DNA of 64,000 nucleotides, taken from positions 1 to 64,000 of the forward strand of contig CAIMEY010000088.1 of the NCBI GenBank assembly GCA_903840165.1. The letters are read 5' to 3'. A model generated the notes under the pieces. That model worked only from the letters and a program-made list of their open reading frames with translations. It searched no databases and was not told the origin of the DNA. Every line of letters starts with the position of its first letter. Positions within the stretch are counted from its first letter, which is position 1. Shown one piece after another: positions 1 through 8,734 of the stretch. This stretch comes from an uncultured Myxococcales bacterium. GTDB taxonomy: Bacteria; Myxococcota_A; UBA9042. The position numbers and the translations under genes are program-made.

Positions 1-1
1 C

Positions 2-634
2 CAGGGCGGCGTGCTGGCCCTGAGTCATACCGTGGACTTAACGGCGGCGCGGGGCCTCATTGCGCAACGACCCGCTGTGGTGGTGGCACCTGGATATGAC
101 GATGAAACGCTTGAAGTATTTCAGGAATTCCCAGACCTAACTGTCGTTCGCTTGAACCCGCAGGCCCCTGGTCGCGTTCGCCAAGAATTGCGCGTCACCC
201 GCTTTGGTCTGCTGCTCCAAGCCGCTGATGATCGGCCCCTTTCCGTCGATCCAGCCGCGACGGTCTCTAAAGCGCAGGCGACAGCTGCCCAAAGGAATGC
301 GCTGGACTTGGCGTGGCGCGTGGCAAAACATGTGCGTTCATATGGGGTTGTTACAGCCGACGAGTACAGCACCATTGGCATCGGCGCCGGCCAAATGTCG
401 CGCAGTGACGCTGTCGTGATCGCGCTGGGTCGTGGGCGCAAGGGCACCAGGGCAATCGCGGCAGCCAGCGACGGCCCCTTGTTATTCCCAGAACTCCTTG
501 AAACACTGAGTAAAGTAGGCATCACGGCCGTTATTGCACCCCGCGGCGGCCCACGCGACGGCGAATTGGCAGGCATGGCCAATCGGCTCGGCCTATGCTT
601 GATTCTCGCGGTAGACGGGCACCTCAGGAGCTAG
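2..634 (+). CDS. purH: Bifunctional purine biosynthesis protein PurH, C-terminal part (5' end outside window)
   Basis: This is the C-terminal part of AICAR formyltransferase/IMP cyclohydrolase, which performs the last two steps of de novo IMP synthesis. The frame is open from base 2 (Q-G-G-V-L-A) to a TAG stop, so the gene begins left of the window. The transformylase signatures are present: a GGVLA...VD stretch at the edge, then NALDLAWRVAKHVRS, then TIGIGAGQMSRSD, then AAASDGPLLFPE and AVIAPRGGPRDGE, in the family order. The family usually ends near a RHFRH-like tail; here it ends DGHLRS, a divergent but intact terminus. The following gene rlmN lies about 75 bases downstream on the same strand. 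The identification is confident; only the missing N-terminus limits it. Confidence 0.9.
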   Translation, partial: QGGVLALSHTVDLTAARGLIAQRPAVVVAPGYDDETLEVFQEFPDLTVVRLNPQAPGRVRQELRVTRFGLLLQAADDRPLSVDPAATVSKAQATAAQRNALDLAWRVAKHVRSYGVVTADEYSTIGIGAGQMSRSDAVVIALGRGRKGTRAIAAASDGPLLFPELLETLSKVGITAVIAPRGGPRDGELAGMANRLGLCLILAVDGHLRS

Positions 635-710
635 ACGCTGCGGGCATCGACACCGACAACCCATTGTCCTAAAACAGATCATGCTTGCCTTCGCCGCACT
701 GGAGAATCCC

Positions 711-1841
711 GTGTCCTTGCCGGAGTCCCCGCTCTCCCTGTCTACGGTCCACTTGCCGAGCCTGTCGCGCCCGAGTTTGCATCGCCTTTTCAAAGAGTTG
801 CAACAGCCATCTTACCGCGCCGATCAGGTGTTTCGCTGGCTGCATGTGCGCCAGGTGACTGATTTTGCCGAGATGACCGACCTGCCCGCCGGACTGCGCC
901 AGATCCTGAGCGAAACGCGCCCTCTTGGGCCCCTGAGTGTCGCCGAAACGCATCAATCTCAGATAGATGGCTCGTACAAGCTGGTTCTGCAGACGGTGGA
1001 CGCGCAGGCGATCGAGACTGTGGTCATGCCGATGGGCGGCGAAGAGGGGGGCGCGGCCCACGTGACGCAATGCCTGTCGAGCCAAGTCGGCTGCAAAATG
1101 GGCTGTGATTTCTGCGCAACGGCGCGGATTGCCACGCGACGCAACCTGAGCGCAGGTGAAATTGTGGCGCAAGTCAGCATTGCGTGTCGACTTTTGGCCA
1201 AGGAGGGTCTGCTGCGCGGCGGGGTGGCCGGCGGGCAAGTCGGGCCCCTGGCCTCGAGGCCGCACAACCTTGTGTTCATGGGCATGGGTGAACCGCTTGA
1301 TAATTTGGAGGCTTTGTGTGACGCCCTCGACATTCTCGGCGATGCCAAGGCCTATGACTTTTCGCCCCGCCGGATAACGGTCAGCACCGTCGGTTTGGCC
1401 AAACAAATCGCGCCCTTACTCGCGCGACATCCCCAGGTGAATCTAGCGTGGTCCCTGACGGCCACGACCGACGCCGTGCGCGATCGCTTGATGCCTGTCA
1501 ACCGCGGGGTGCCAATCGCGCGAATGTTGGCAGCGCTCGCGGCGGTTCCAAAACTGCCGCATCGAAAGATCACCTTTGAATACGCACTACTGCAAGGCAT
1601 CAACGATTCCCCAACCGACGCGCAACGCCTCGCCGCCATGGCCGTGAACCTGGGCGCGCACGTCAACTGCATTCCGTTTAACGCCTGGCCAGGCAGTGCC
1701 TATCGCCGGCCAGAACGGGTCGTGGTGCGGGATTTCGCTGAAATCATTCGCCGATTCGGCGCGTCCGTCAGCGTGCGCGAGTCCAAGGGTCAGGACATCG
1801 GCGCTGCTTGTGGACAGCTGGCTGGACGGCCCGCCGCATAA
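711..1841 (+). CDS. rlmN: 23S rRNA (adenine(2503)-C(2))-methyltransferase RlmN
   Basis: A radical-SAM enzyme that methylates C2 of A2503 in 23S rRNA and usually A37 of some tRNAs. Counting from an in-frame ATG at 681, the CxxxCxxC cluster-binding motif is C138-K-M-G-C142-D-F-C145, preceded by CLSSQVG with the second conserved Cys at 131. The C-terminal methyl-carrying Cys is at 377 (GAACGQL). GMGEPLDN, the glycine-rich SAM motif, and the VNLAWSLTA segment are also present. I chose the GTG at 711 because GGAG lies six bases upstream, giving 376 aa; the ATG at 681 (386 aa) has no clear ribosome binding site. The gene ends eight bases from the convergent gene at 1850. Confidence 0.95.
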   Translation: MSLPESPLSLSTVHLPSLSRPSLHRLFKELQQPSYRADQVFRWLHVRQVTDFAEMTDLPAGLRQILSETRPLGPLSVAETHQSQIDGSYKLVLQTVDAQAIETVVMPMGGEEGGAAHVTQCLSSQVGCKMGCDFCATARIATRRNLSAGEIVAQVSIACRLLAKEGLLRGGVAGGQVGPLASRPHNLVFMGMGEPLDNLEALCDALDILGDAKAYDFSPRRITVSTVGLAKQIAPLLARHPQVNLAWSLTATTDAVRDRLMPVNRGVPIARMLAALAAVPKLPHRKITFEYALLQGINDSPTDAQRLAAMAVNLGAHVNCIPFNAWPGSAYRRPERVVVRDFAEIIRRFGASVSVRESKGQDIGAACGQLAGRPAA

Positions 1842-1849
1842 TTCATTGC

Positions 1850-3049
1850 CTATTCAGCAACTTCACTTACGTAGGCCTTCACGCTGGCGACTTCGCGACG
1901 CCGCGACACCAATAGGCCCAGACTCGCGAGGACGAGCCAGAACGCGTCCAACGAAGCACTCCCACCTGACGCGGTGCAACCACCTGAACTTGCGCTAGAA
2001 GCCGCGGCATTGGCGTGCCCACCAGCATCGGCTCCTGCGGCCAGTGGTGCGGCTGCATCGGCGCTTTTGTCCTGTCCGGCGGCACCTGAAGTGTTGCTGC
2101 TGCCACTTGTGGCGTAGCCGACGCCCTCAACCCCAATCAACCAGGAGTCGTCCTTTGCCAGCGCCTTGCCAAGGGCATCAGCCGTGCTCTGGCAATCGGT
2201 GGCCATCTTCTTGCAATCACTCGTGTCGCTCGCAATGCAGGCCTCTACAGCCGCCAATTCAGCGGGCGCCACTTTGTCGAGCACCCACAGGCTGCACATC
2301 TGAACGCACTGCGCAAGATCATTGGCATTGGGCGTGACGGGCTTGCCGTCGTAGGCATCCACCGGGTCGATCGCGGCATCATCTGGTTTTGAAGGGTCTG
2401 AACTCGCATCGGGCTGCACCGGCACGGCTCCGGCGTCGGGAGCGGGCGAAGGACCGCCATCGTCGGCCGACGGAGGCACGCCGCCGCCGCCTGAACCCGA
2501 TGAACCGCCACTTGAAACCGAGGTCGTCCCCGAGCCGCCAAGGTTGCAGCTCAGCACGCCTTGGCACAAGGCCTCGCAACCGGGCTGGGTCTTGACCTTG
2601 CTGAGGTCAGCCGTGCAAACACCCTTATCGGTTGGACAAGTCGCCGAGTTGGGCACCGGGATGGACCCAGCATCCTTGGGATCGGGCACGGGCGTCGCGC
2701 AGGCATCGCCGTCACTGCTGGCGCATCCCGAACCGCTGCTGCCGCCAGAGGAACTGCCGCCATCGGTGCCGGATCCGGGGGGCGACACCTCGACCGTGCC
2801 GACATTGGCGCCGCCTGGACAGGTCTTGTTGCAGATTTCCCAACTATTACAAGCACTATCGGCCTTGCAGACCTTTGTGGTTGGCACGCAAACGCTGCCG
2901 AGGCAGGTGTCACTGGCGCTGGCGCAAGCCGTCTTGTCATCGCAATAGCCGGCCGCCAATGCAGCCGATGCGCTGAGCAACATGGCACCAGTGGTGACCA
3001 ACATGGCAGCTGCGTTCATCAAAGTCCGTAGAGATTTCATCGTCTTCAT
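1850..3049 (-). CDS. Secreted Cys- and Ser/Gly-rich protein with MYXO-CTERM-like tail
   Basis: Function not recognised. It has an N-terminal signal peptide (KSLRTLMN then a hydrophobic stretch ending SAALAAG) and then Cys-rich segments with CDDKTACAS and CLGSVCVP, typical of myxobacterial surface proteins. Low-complexity Gly/Ser/Pro/Asp linkers follow, then a globular Cys-containing part (SCEL-like spacing absent). The tail has GGC, a hydrophobic helix WLVLASLGLLV and then SRRR, resembling a MYXO-CTERM/myxosortase sorting signal, although about 14 further residues follow the arginines. An in-frame ATG at 3061 exists, but GGAGA sits five bases before the ATG at 3049, so I chose the latter (399 aa). 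It is likely anchored at the cell surface. Confidence 0.8.
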   Translation of the reverse strand: MKTMKSLRTLMNAAAMLVTTGAMLLSASAALAAGYCDDKTACASASDTCLGSVCVPTTKVCKADSACNSWEICNKTCPGGANVGTVEVSPPGSGTDGGSSSGGSSGSGCASSDGDACATPVPDPKDAGSIPVPNSATCPTDKGVCTADLSKVKTQPGCEALCQGVLSCNLGGSGTTSVSSGGSSGSGGGGVPPSADDGGPSPAPDAGAVPVQPDASSDPSKPDDAAIDPVDAYDGKPVTPNANDLAQCVQMCSLWVLDKVAPAELAAVEACIASDTSDCKKMATDCQSTADALGKALAKDDSWLIGVEGVGYATSGSSNTSGAAGQDKSADAAAPLAAGADAGGHANAAASSASSGGCTASGGSASLDAFWLVLASLGLLVSRRREVASVKAYVSEVAE

Positions 3050-3222
3050 TGGGGTCTCCATCGTTCACGTTGCCGGCATTGCCGTCCCGGGGCGGGGCCA
3101 CAGCGGTCCAGCCCGCCGCGATCTACCAACCGGCCTCAACCGGTCTCATGCTGTCATGGTGCAGGTTCCGTGCCAAATCCCGCAGGCAACTGAGCGCTGC
3201 GCAATTCCGGCAATACCAGGAC

Positions 3223-3252
3223 AATAGACTGTTATCTAAGGCATTCTCTCAA
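3223..3252 (-). promoter_or_regulatory. Candidate promoter for the MYXO-CTERM-like gene
   Basis: On the minus strand TTGAGA (3252-3247) is followed after 18 bases by TCTATT (3228-3223). The -35 matches five of six consensus positions and the -10 four of six. It lies about 170 bases before the start of the downstream gene. Found by eye only; many such matches occur by chance. Confidence 0.25.
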
Positions 3253-3294
3253 GAGGCGCCCAAAGGCTAGTTCAGCGAATCACCGAGGCACTGT

Positions 3295-3326
3295 GTTGAA
3301 AATTTCAACATGTTCAATCTTTCAAC
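3295..3326. promoter_or_regulatory. 15-base palindrome with an extra half-site: possible operator
   Basis: GTTGAAAATTTCAAC at 3295-3309 is a perfect dyad with a single central base. A further half-site TTTCAAC follows at 3320-3326. It lies between the stop of gnd and the candidate promoter of the next minus-strand gene, about 45 bases upstream of the -35 element, where an activator or repressor could bind. No T-tract follows on either strand, so a terminator is unlikely. Confidence 0.35.
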
Positions 3327-3343
3327 AAATTGGGCCGCCGGCG

Positions 3344-4768
3344 CTACAGGTTCCGCAGGTCTGCCCACTCGCTGTGCTGAGCGAGGTCAGGCGCATCGAC
3401 CCGGCGGTAGGTGTGGGCGCCGAAAGCATCACGCAAAGCCTGGATAACACGGGCCGATCCCGGAACCGTCGCTAGGCCATCAAAGTAGGTGAGCGACGCC
3501 GCCAGCGCCGGAATCGGCACGCCTGCGATCACCGAATGGGCGACCACCTTGCGCCAAGACGGCAGACAACGGCTCAGTTCTTCACGGAAATCGGCGTCTA
3601 GCAGCAACAGCGGCAGGTGCGGGTCGCGATCATAGGCGGCGTGGACCCGATCAAGGAAGCGCGCGCGAATGATGCACCCCGCCTTCCAAATCCTCGCAAT
3701 TGCAGCCAAATCAGTGTTAAAGCCATGGGTGGCACTACCGGCCTGCAGCAGGGCAAACCCCTGGGTATAGCTCATGATCTTGGCTGCATACAGAGCGCAG
3801 CGCAGGTCATCGACGGTAATGCCGTGCAAGGGGGCAGTCGCCCGGTCTGGATAGGCGTATTGCGTTTGTTTTCGGGCAGTTGCCGCTGCACTGACCGCCC
3901 GCGCATCCACCGCCGCCGTCACCGTCGGCAAGGGCACGCCCAAATCGATGGCCTCGGTCGAAGTCCAGCGCCCGGTGCCCTTTTGGCCGGCCACGTCGAC
4001 GATCGCCTCGATCAGCGCCCCCCTGCCCTGCGGATCGCGCTTAGCGGTCACCTGCGCCGTCAGTTCAATCAGAAAAGACTGCAATTCCGTTCGATTCCAG
4101 GCGGAAAAGACCTCTGCCACCGCGTTGGGCTTCAAGTCCATGCCTTCACGCAAGAGGGTCCAAACCTCCGCGATCAGCTGCATATCCCCGTATTCAATGC
4201 CATTATGCACCATCTTGACAAAGTGCCCTGCCCCGCCTTCGCCACACCACGCCACGCAGGGGCCGGTATCAGCATGGGCACAAGCGAGTTCAAGCACCGG
4301 TTGCAACCGTAACCATGCGGAAAAATCGCCGCCGGGCATCATCGCTGGCCCGAGTAGGGCGCCTTGCTCGCCGCCGCTGACGCCCATGCCGACAAAGTGA
4401 AATCCCCGTTGTCGGCACCACGCATCTCTGCGAACTGTATCCTGAAAGAAGGAATTGCCGCCGTCGATTGCGATGTCATCCGCTTGCAGTAGGGGCGCGA
4501 GGCCTTCGAGAACCGCGTCGACCGCGCGGCCCGCCGTGACCATGATCAGAATGCGGCGCGGCGCTTGTAAGGTATGAACAAAGCTCGAGTAGTCGTCGCA
4601 CAACTCAAAGCGGTCGTCGCCGTAGCGCTCAGCAAAGGCCGCGGTCATTTCCGGTTCGCGGTTGTACGTGGCGACCCGCAACCCTCGGCTGTGGAAATTG
4701 CGCGCCAAGGATGCGCCCATGACGCCTAGGCCGATGATGCCGATGTCGGCGAGCTGATTGTCCAACAT
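3344..4768 (-). CDS. gnd: 6-phosphogluconate dehydrogenase, decarboxylating
   Basis: Oxidises 6-phosphogluconate to ribulose 5-phosphate and CO2, the last oxidative step of the pentose-phosphate pathway. The 474-aa length is standard for the long form. The N-terminal Rossmann motif is G13-L-G-V-M-G18. The substrate-binding segment VSGGEQGALLGPAMMPGG and the catalytic segment KMVHNGIEYGDMQ carry the expected Lys, His and Asn. The C-terminal GCIIRARFL and DAFGAHTYRR motifs are intact. The start ATG at 4768 has AAGGA upstream. It is the last gene of the zwf-pgl-gnd run and starts 30 bases after pgl ends, so co-transcription is likely. Confidence 0.96.
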   Translation of the reverse strand: MLDNQLADIGIIGLGVMGASLARNFHSRGLRVATYNREPEMTAAFAERYGDDRFELCDDYSSFVHTLQAPRRILIMVTAGRAVDAVLEGLAPLLQADDIAIDGGNSFFQDTVRRDAWCRQRGFHFVGMGVSGGEQGALLGPAMMPGGDFSAWLRLQPVLELACAHADTGPCVAWCGEGGAGHFVKMVHNGIEYGDMQLIAEVWTLLREGMDLKPNAVAEVFSAWNRTELQSFLIELTAQVTAKRDPQGRGALIEAIVDVAGQKGTGRWTSTEAIDLGVPLPTVTAAVDARAVSAAATARKQTQYAYPDRATAPLHGITVDDLRCALYAAKIMSYTQGFALLQAGSATHGFNTDLAAIARIWKAGCIIRARFLDRVHAAYDRDPHLPLLLLDADFREELSRCLPSWRKVVAHSVIAGVPIPALAASLTYFDGLATVPGSARVIQALRDAFGAHTYRRVDAPDLAQHSEWADLRNL

Positions 4769-4798
4769 GTCCTTGTCATCCTTTGCGAAAATAGTGAT

Positions 4799-5578
4799 TC
4801 AGTCCTTCGGCCATGCCGCGGTGAGCCCAGACGCTGCGCCGGGATCGAGTACCCAATTCACGTCGCCCGGACCGCGCAGGCGCCCGAGAGGCAATTGGGT
4901 ATCACCCTGATAAACCTGCTTGAACACGCGACTTTTGCCATGTCCTTGCCCGAGGACAAAGACATAGCGCGCCCGCTGCAGGACCGGCAAGGCTAGACTC
5001 AAGCGCTCGGCCGGTGCCTTGGGGCTATCGTGCACGCACAGGGCGATATCCTGAGCGTCCAAAGCCGGATGGTCCGGGAATAGCGAGGCAATGTGGCCAT
5101 CCGCCCCAGCGCCTAAGACCACCACATCGACTTCTGCGCCCCAATCACGTTGAAAAGACTGACCAAAACGCTGCAAATCCGTCCGGGCGTCGTTGCCAAA
5201 GGTCATGGGCAACACTTGTTGGGGAGGCAGGGGCACTTCCGATAGCCAATGCTGGTAAATTAAACGCAAATTGCTATCTTCGTGATAGGCCTGCCAGTCC
5301 CCCGGCTTCTGTGGCGCGCCCGGCAGGACGCGTTCATCCGCCAAAGTCACTTGCAATTGCGGGTAGATGCGGTGCGGCAGATGCCTTTGCAGCCACTGAT
5401 ACGTCTCAGCCGGCGTCGAACCGCCCGACAAAGCCAAGCGGCAGCGCCCAAGTCGATGAATCACCCGATCAATTGCCTCCGCGATCAGGGGCCCCGCCAC
5501 CGGAGCTAGCGCCGGCGTCACGTGGACTGTGGGCGGCGTCGGCTGGTCCTCCACGGGCGCTTGGTGAACGACGATCAT
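4799..5578 (-). CDS. pgl: 6-phosphogluconolactonase (SOL/DevB type)
   Basis: Hydrolyses 6-phosphogluconolactone to 6-phosphogluconate, linking Zwf to Gnd. The phosphate-binding motif RLALSGGSTPAETY is near residue 45, TLADERVLPG follows, and a GADGHIASLFPDHPAL segment carries the catalytic GxDGHxASLFP-type signature. The open frame extends 105 codons further upstream into the zwf region, but AGGAGG lies seven bases before the ATG at 5578 and the family length is about 230-260 aa, so I place the start there (259 aa). The gene lies 58 bases downstream of zwf. Confidence 0.95.
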   Translation of the reverse strand: MIVVHQAPVEDQPTPPTVHVTPALAPVAGPLIAEAIDRVIHRLGRCRLALSGGSTPAETYQWLQRHLPHRIYPQLQVTLADERVLPGAPQKPGDWQAYHEDSNLRLIYQHWLSEVPLPPQQVLPMTFGNDARTDLQRFGQSFQRDWGAEVDVVVLGAGADGHIASLFPDHPALDAQDIALCVHDSPKAPAERLSLALPVLQRARYVFVLGQGHGKSRVFKQVYQGDTQLPLGRLRGPGDVNWVLDPGAASGLTAAWPKD

Positions 5579-5636
5579 CGGAAAACCTCCTGAAAATAGA
5601 ACCTTTTGCTGTGACGGATCCGCGCAGGACGGCGAA

Positions 5637-7157
5637 TCACTCTTGGCTCCAGCCGCCCTCGTGCGGATGCCAGAGCGCGTTGGCCTGGGTCGGCCCCATG
5701 CTGCCGATTTCATAGGTCCAAGGCGTCGGCGCGCCGGGGGCAGACCACCCAGAACGGATGGAATCTGCGAACTTCCACGCAGCCTCCGCTTCATCGCCGC
5801 GAATAAACAGGGTGGCATTGCCGTGCATCGCGTCGAGGAGCAAACGCTGGTAGGGCGGGGGCGTTTCACCATCAAACAAGTCTTTGTAATCAAAACCTAA
5901 AGCCGCGGTTCGCATCACATGCCCGGGCCCTGGCTGCTTGACCTGAAAGCCAATGCGAATGCCCTCTTCGGGCTGAATGCGAAAGACCAGTTCGTTGGGC
6001 CGCAAACGCGCCATCTGCGACGCGGCAGGGCCCGAGAACAGGTCGGCCGGCGGCGCGCGGAAACGAATGACAATGCTGGAGAAACGCTTGCCCAAGCGCT
6101 TTCCCGTGCGCAGCAAAAAGGGCACGCCAGCCCAGCGCCAGTTGTGCACGCGGGCGCGAATGGCCACAAAGGTCTCCGTCTGCGATTGCAGCGGAACCCC
6201 TTGTTCTTGCAGGTATCCAGCCTCTGTTTCTCCCGGACTCCGCGCATACTGCGCGCGAACGCTGTTCGTCCACACGTCGTGGGCGTCACGAAAGGGTTCC
6301 AAAGCCCTGAGCACTTTGACTTTTTCATCGCGAACGGCTTCGGCATCTAGAGAGGCCGGCGGCTCCATCGCCACCAAGCACATCAGTTGCATCATGTGGT
6401 TGGCCATCATGTCGCGCAGGGCACCGGCGGTGTCGTAGTAGGCCCCTCGCCCCGCCTCCATGCCCAGCGATTCGCAGACGTTGATCTCCACCGATTCGAT
6501 GTGCTGGCGCGACCAGATCGGCTCAAAAATTGAGTTCTCAAAGCGAAATGCCAAGATATTCTGGACAGTTTCCTTACCCAAGTAGTGGTCGATCCGGTAG
6601 ATCTGATCTTCGCGCAAGTGCCGGCGCAGCACGATGTTCAGCCACTGAGCGGTCGCGAGGTCGGTGCCAAAGGGCTTTTCGACTACGACGCGGCGCCATC
6701 CCTCTAAGCGCAAGGAATCACAGGCCAACATGCCTTCAGCTGCCAGAGCCTCGACCGTCGGCACAAAAAGCGACGGCTTGAGTGCCAGATAGAACAAGCG
6801 CCCGACATCGCCGGCCAAGGGCCCTGCAAGATCGTCTAAGGTCTCGTGAAGACGGGCATAATCGGCCAGGCTGCTATCGCCAATGGGCACGTAGTGCAAG
6901 TTCGGCGCGAGGTCGGGCCATACCTGGGCCTGGGCTGGCGTCAGGGAACGCGCTAATTCGTCACGCCATTGCTGACTGTTCATCGGCGTTCTCGCCACGC
7001 CAATGACCTGCACCGGACCGCGGAATGCGGCGAAGCGGGCGTTGTCGGCGATCGCGGGAATCAGCTTGCGCGCCGCCAGATCGCCCGACGCACCAAAGAT
7101 GACGATCTGCGTAGGAATTCCAGCGGCTGGCGTCGTCGGTCCCGAGTCAGTGTGCAT
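5637..7157 (-). CDS. zwf: Glucose-6-phosphate 1-dehydrogenase
   Basis: Catalyses the NADP-dependent first step of the oxidative pentose-phosphate pathway. From the chosen ATG (506 aa) the coenzyme motif GASGDLA is at residues 22-28 and the active-site signature RIDHYLGKE is at about 188-196, with the usual ETVQNIL following. EKPFGTD and the substrate-site region PFLLRTGKRL are also present. The frame continues 74 codons upstream without homology-like sequence, so the internal start at 7157, preceded by AGGACAGGACG, fits the family length. It is transcribed with pgl and gnd; the preceding unknown gene ends 146 bases upstream. Confidence 0.96.
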   Translation of the reverse strand: MHTDSGPTTPAAGIPTQIVIFGASGDLAARKLIPAIADNARFAAFRGPVQVIGVARTPMNSQQWRDELARSLTPAQAQVWPDLAPNLHYVPIGDSSLADYARLHETLDDLAGPLAGDVGRLFYLALKPSLFVPTVEALAAEGMLACDSLRLEGWRRVVVEKPFGTDLATAQWLNIVLRRHLREDQIYRIDHYLGKETVQNILAFRFENSIFEPIWSRQHIESVEINVCESLGMEAGRGAYYDTAGALRDMMANHMMQLMCLVAMEPPASLDAEAVRDEKVKVLRALEPFRDAHDVWTNSVRAQYARSPGETEAGYLQEQGVPLQSQTETFVAIRARVHNWRWAGVPFLLRTGKRLGKRFSSIVIRFRAPPADLFSGPAASQMARLRPNELVFRIQPEEGIRIGFQVKQPGPGHVMRTAALGFDYKDLFDGETPPPYQRLLLDAMHGNATLFIRGDEAEAAWKFADSIRSGWSAPGAPTPWTYEIGSMGPTQANALWHPHEGGWSQE

Positions 7158-7303
7158 CGTCCTGTCCTGGTGTCGCCCTGGCAGACGACGCGAAAGCCGA
7201 CGAATCGGCGAGCTAAAGCGGTCAACCCGCCACTGCGAGGCCCAACCAGCAGAAATCGGCGGCACGCGCCCCGCCAAGCGCCAGGGAGCCCATGCGGGTG
7301 GCC

Positions 7304-8356
7304 CTAGCCCAGTGGTTCTATGCGAAAGGATTCCCCTTGCACAACCCTGGGCGGGCTCCGCTCGACGACCAAATCGCACAGAACGTGCAGCGCTTCATCC
7401 ACTTCCTCGGGTACCGGCAAATGCAGGGCCAGGCCCAGCCATCCCTGATCGCGCAGTTGCCGGCAAAGATCAGGGCTGATGGGCAGCCCCAGGCACGCCG
7501 GCTCGATCTGCGCGCGGGCAAGCCTGCTCCCCAGGTCCGCGGGCTGCAGCGCCCGCAGTTGCATGGCCTGCAAATCCAGAACGATAGCGCCGCCATCGGG
7601 CACGCTCGGCAGCAGGGTCGGCAGGCCATCCACGCGCCGGCGCTGACTCGACAGCAGCCATAGGCCGACCTCAAGCCAGGCGATGTCCGTGTCGTCGAAT
7701 TCCGCTTGATTCGGAAGGTCTTGTGCATCAAAGGTGCCCGTCTCCAGCAGCCGTTGTGCCCGCCTCAGGGCCCCGCTATCCAAGCGATCGAGCGGCGCGC
7801 TCGGCTCGATCAGCAGCGCCTGCAACGCATCCAGCCCGCAGCTTTTGGCCAACAAATACGCTGCCGGCAACTGCTGAACCAGGCTCGGATCGGCATGGCA
7901 AGTCTTTGATTCAAATGCAGCTTCTGCAAATCCACCGACCAAGGGTGCCCAAACGTCGGTGGCCAAGGTCGCTGCGGCCAAACCGTGCAGCCAGCGGGGC
8001 AAATTCGTCGCGACGCTTGGAACGTCGGCAATATCACGCAGAATTGCGCCCACCAAGTAGCGGTCGATCACCGTAGCCGGAGCCAGCGACGCCAGCGCCT
8101 CCGCCTGCGCAACCCCTTGCAATTGCTGCCAAGCGTGCTCCACGGCATGGACAGAGGTCAGCCCCACGGTCTGCCACTGCGCCAGCGTCCCGTGCTTGCT
8201 GAATAGATCGCTGAGCTTGTCCACGCCGATCGACTCAAACAAAGGCAACTGCGCCGTGCGTGTGTGCTCCCACAGATTCTCCACCATTTCGCGCAGTTCA
8301 GGCGTAGCTTTGCTGCTCAATCGGCAGTTCAAAAGCGACTCGGTCGTCAGGTCCAT
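7304..8356 (-). CDS. Conserved-looking hypothetical protein heading the pentose-phosphate genes
   Basis: A 350-aa protein I do not recognise. It has no signal peptide or membrane segment and is rich in Ala, Leu and Gln, suggesting an all-helical cytoplasmic protein. The start ATG at 8356 has GGAGA six bases upstream; the frame extends 109 codons further but that part is Arg/Trp-rich and looks non-coding. It lies 146 bases upstream of zwf on the same strand and may be expressed with the pentose-phosphate genes. Some lineages carry a G6PD-assembly protein (OpcA) near zwf, but I see no OpcA signature, so that link is only a thought. Confidence 0.7.
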   Translation of the reverse strand: MDLTTESLLNCRLSSKATPELREMVENLWEHTRTAQLPLFESIGVDKLSDLFSKHGTLAQWQTVGLTSVHAVEHAWQQLQGVAQAEALASLAPATVIDRYLVGAILRDIADVPSVATNLPRWLHGLAAATLATDVWAPLVGGFAEAAFESKTCHADPSLVQQLPAAYLLAKSCGLDALQALLIEPSAPLDRLDSGALRRAQRLLETGTFDAQDLPNQAEFDDTDIAWLEVGLWLLSSQRRRVDGLPTLLPSVPDGGAIVLDLQAMQLRALQPADLGSRLARAQIEPACLGLPISPDLCRQLRDQGWLGLALHLPVPEEVDEALHVLCDLVVERSPPRVVQGESFRIEPLG

Positions 8357-8734
8357 GATGCTCTCCTGCTGGGGGCGCCGGGGCGGCGACGGGCGAAAAT
8401 CGAGGGGCCATTGCGCCAAGACGTCGGAGCCCAGGCAACGGCCCCTTGCCGCGGTGCCAAGGCTAGCACGATCACAAGGCAAATGCCGCAGCGAATGCAG
8501 GCGATTGTGGCGCCAAGCGTACGGCTGCCACGACCAGTGTGACAACCGCGATCGGCCCGTACGCCGCACCCGCCACCGCCAAAGGAGTTGGCCGCCAAAA
8601 AATTGCGCCAACCTAGGCCGCCCCCCTTGCCAGGGCCGGCAAAAAACGGCAACAAGCGCGCCAAGCCCTTGGGGCACGCGCACGCGCCGGACGCAGTATT
8701 TCCGGGCTGACCTCGATGATTCGCGGAGCTAGCT
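8357..8734. other. Divergent intergenic region
   Basis: This gap separates the minus-strand 350-aa gene from the plus-strand acidic gene and must hold both promoters. I could not assign convincing -35/-10 pairs. It contains a short inverted repeat, GTTGGC at 8587-8592 and GCCAAC at 8607-8612, around an A-rich spacer. No protein-like reading frame is evident. Confidence 0.4.
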
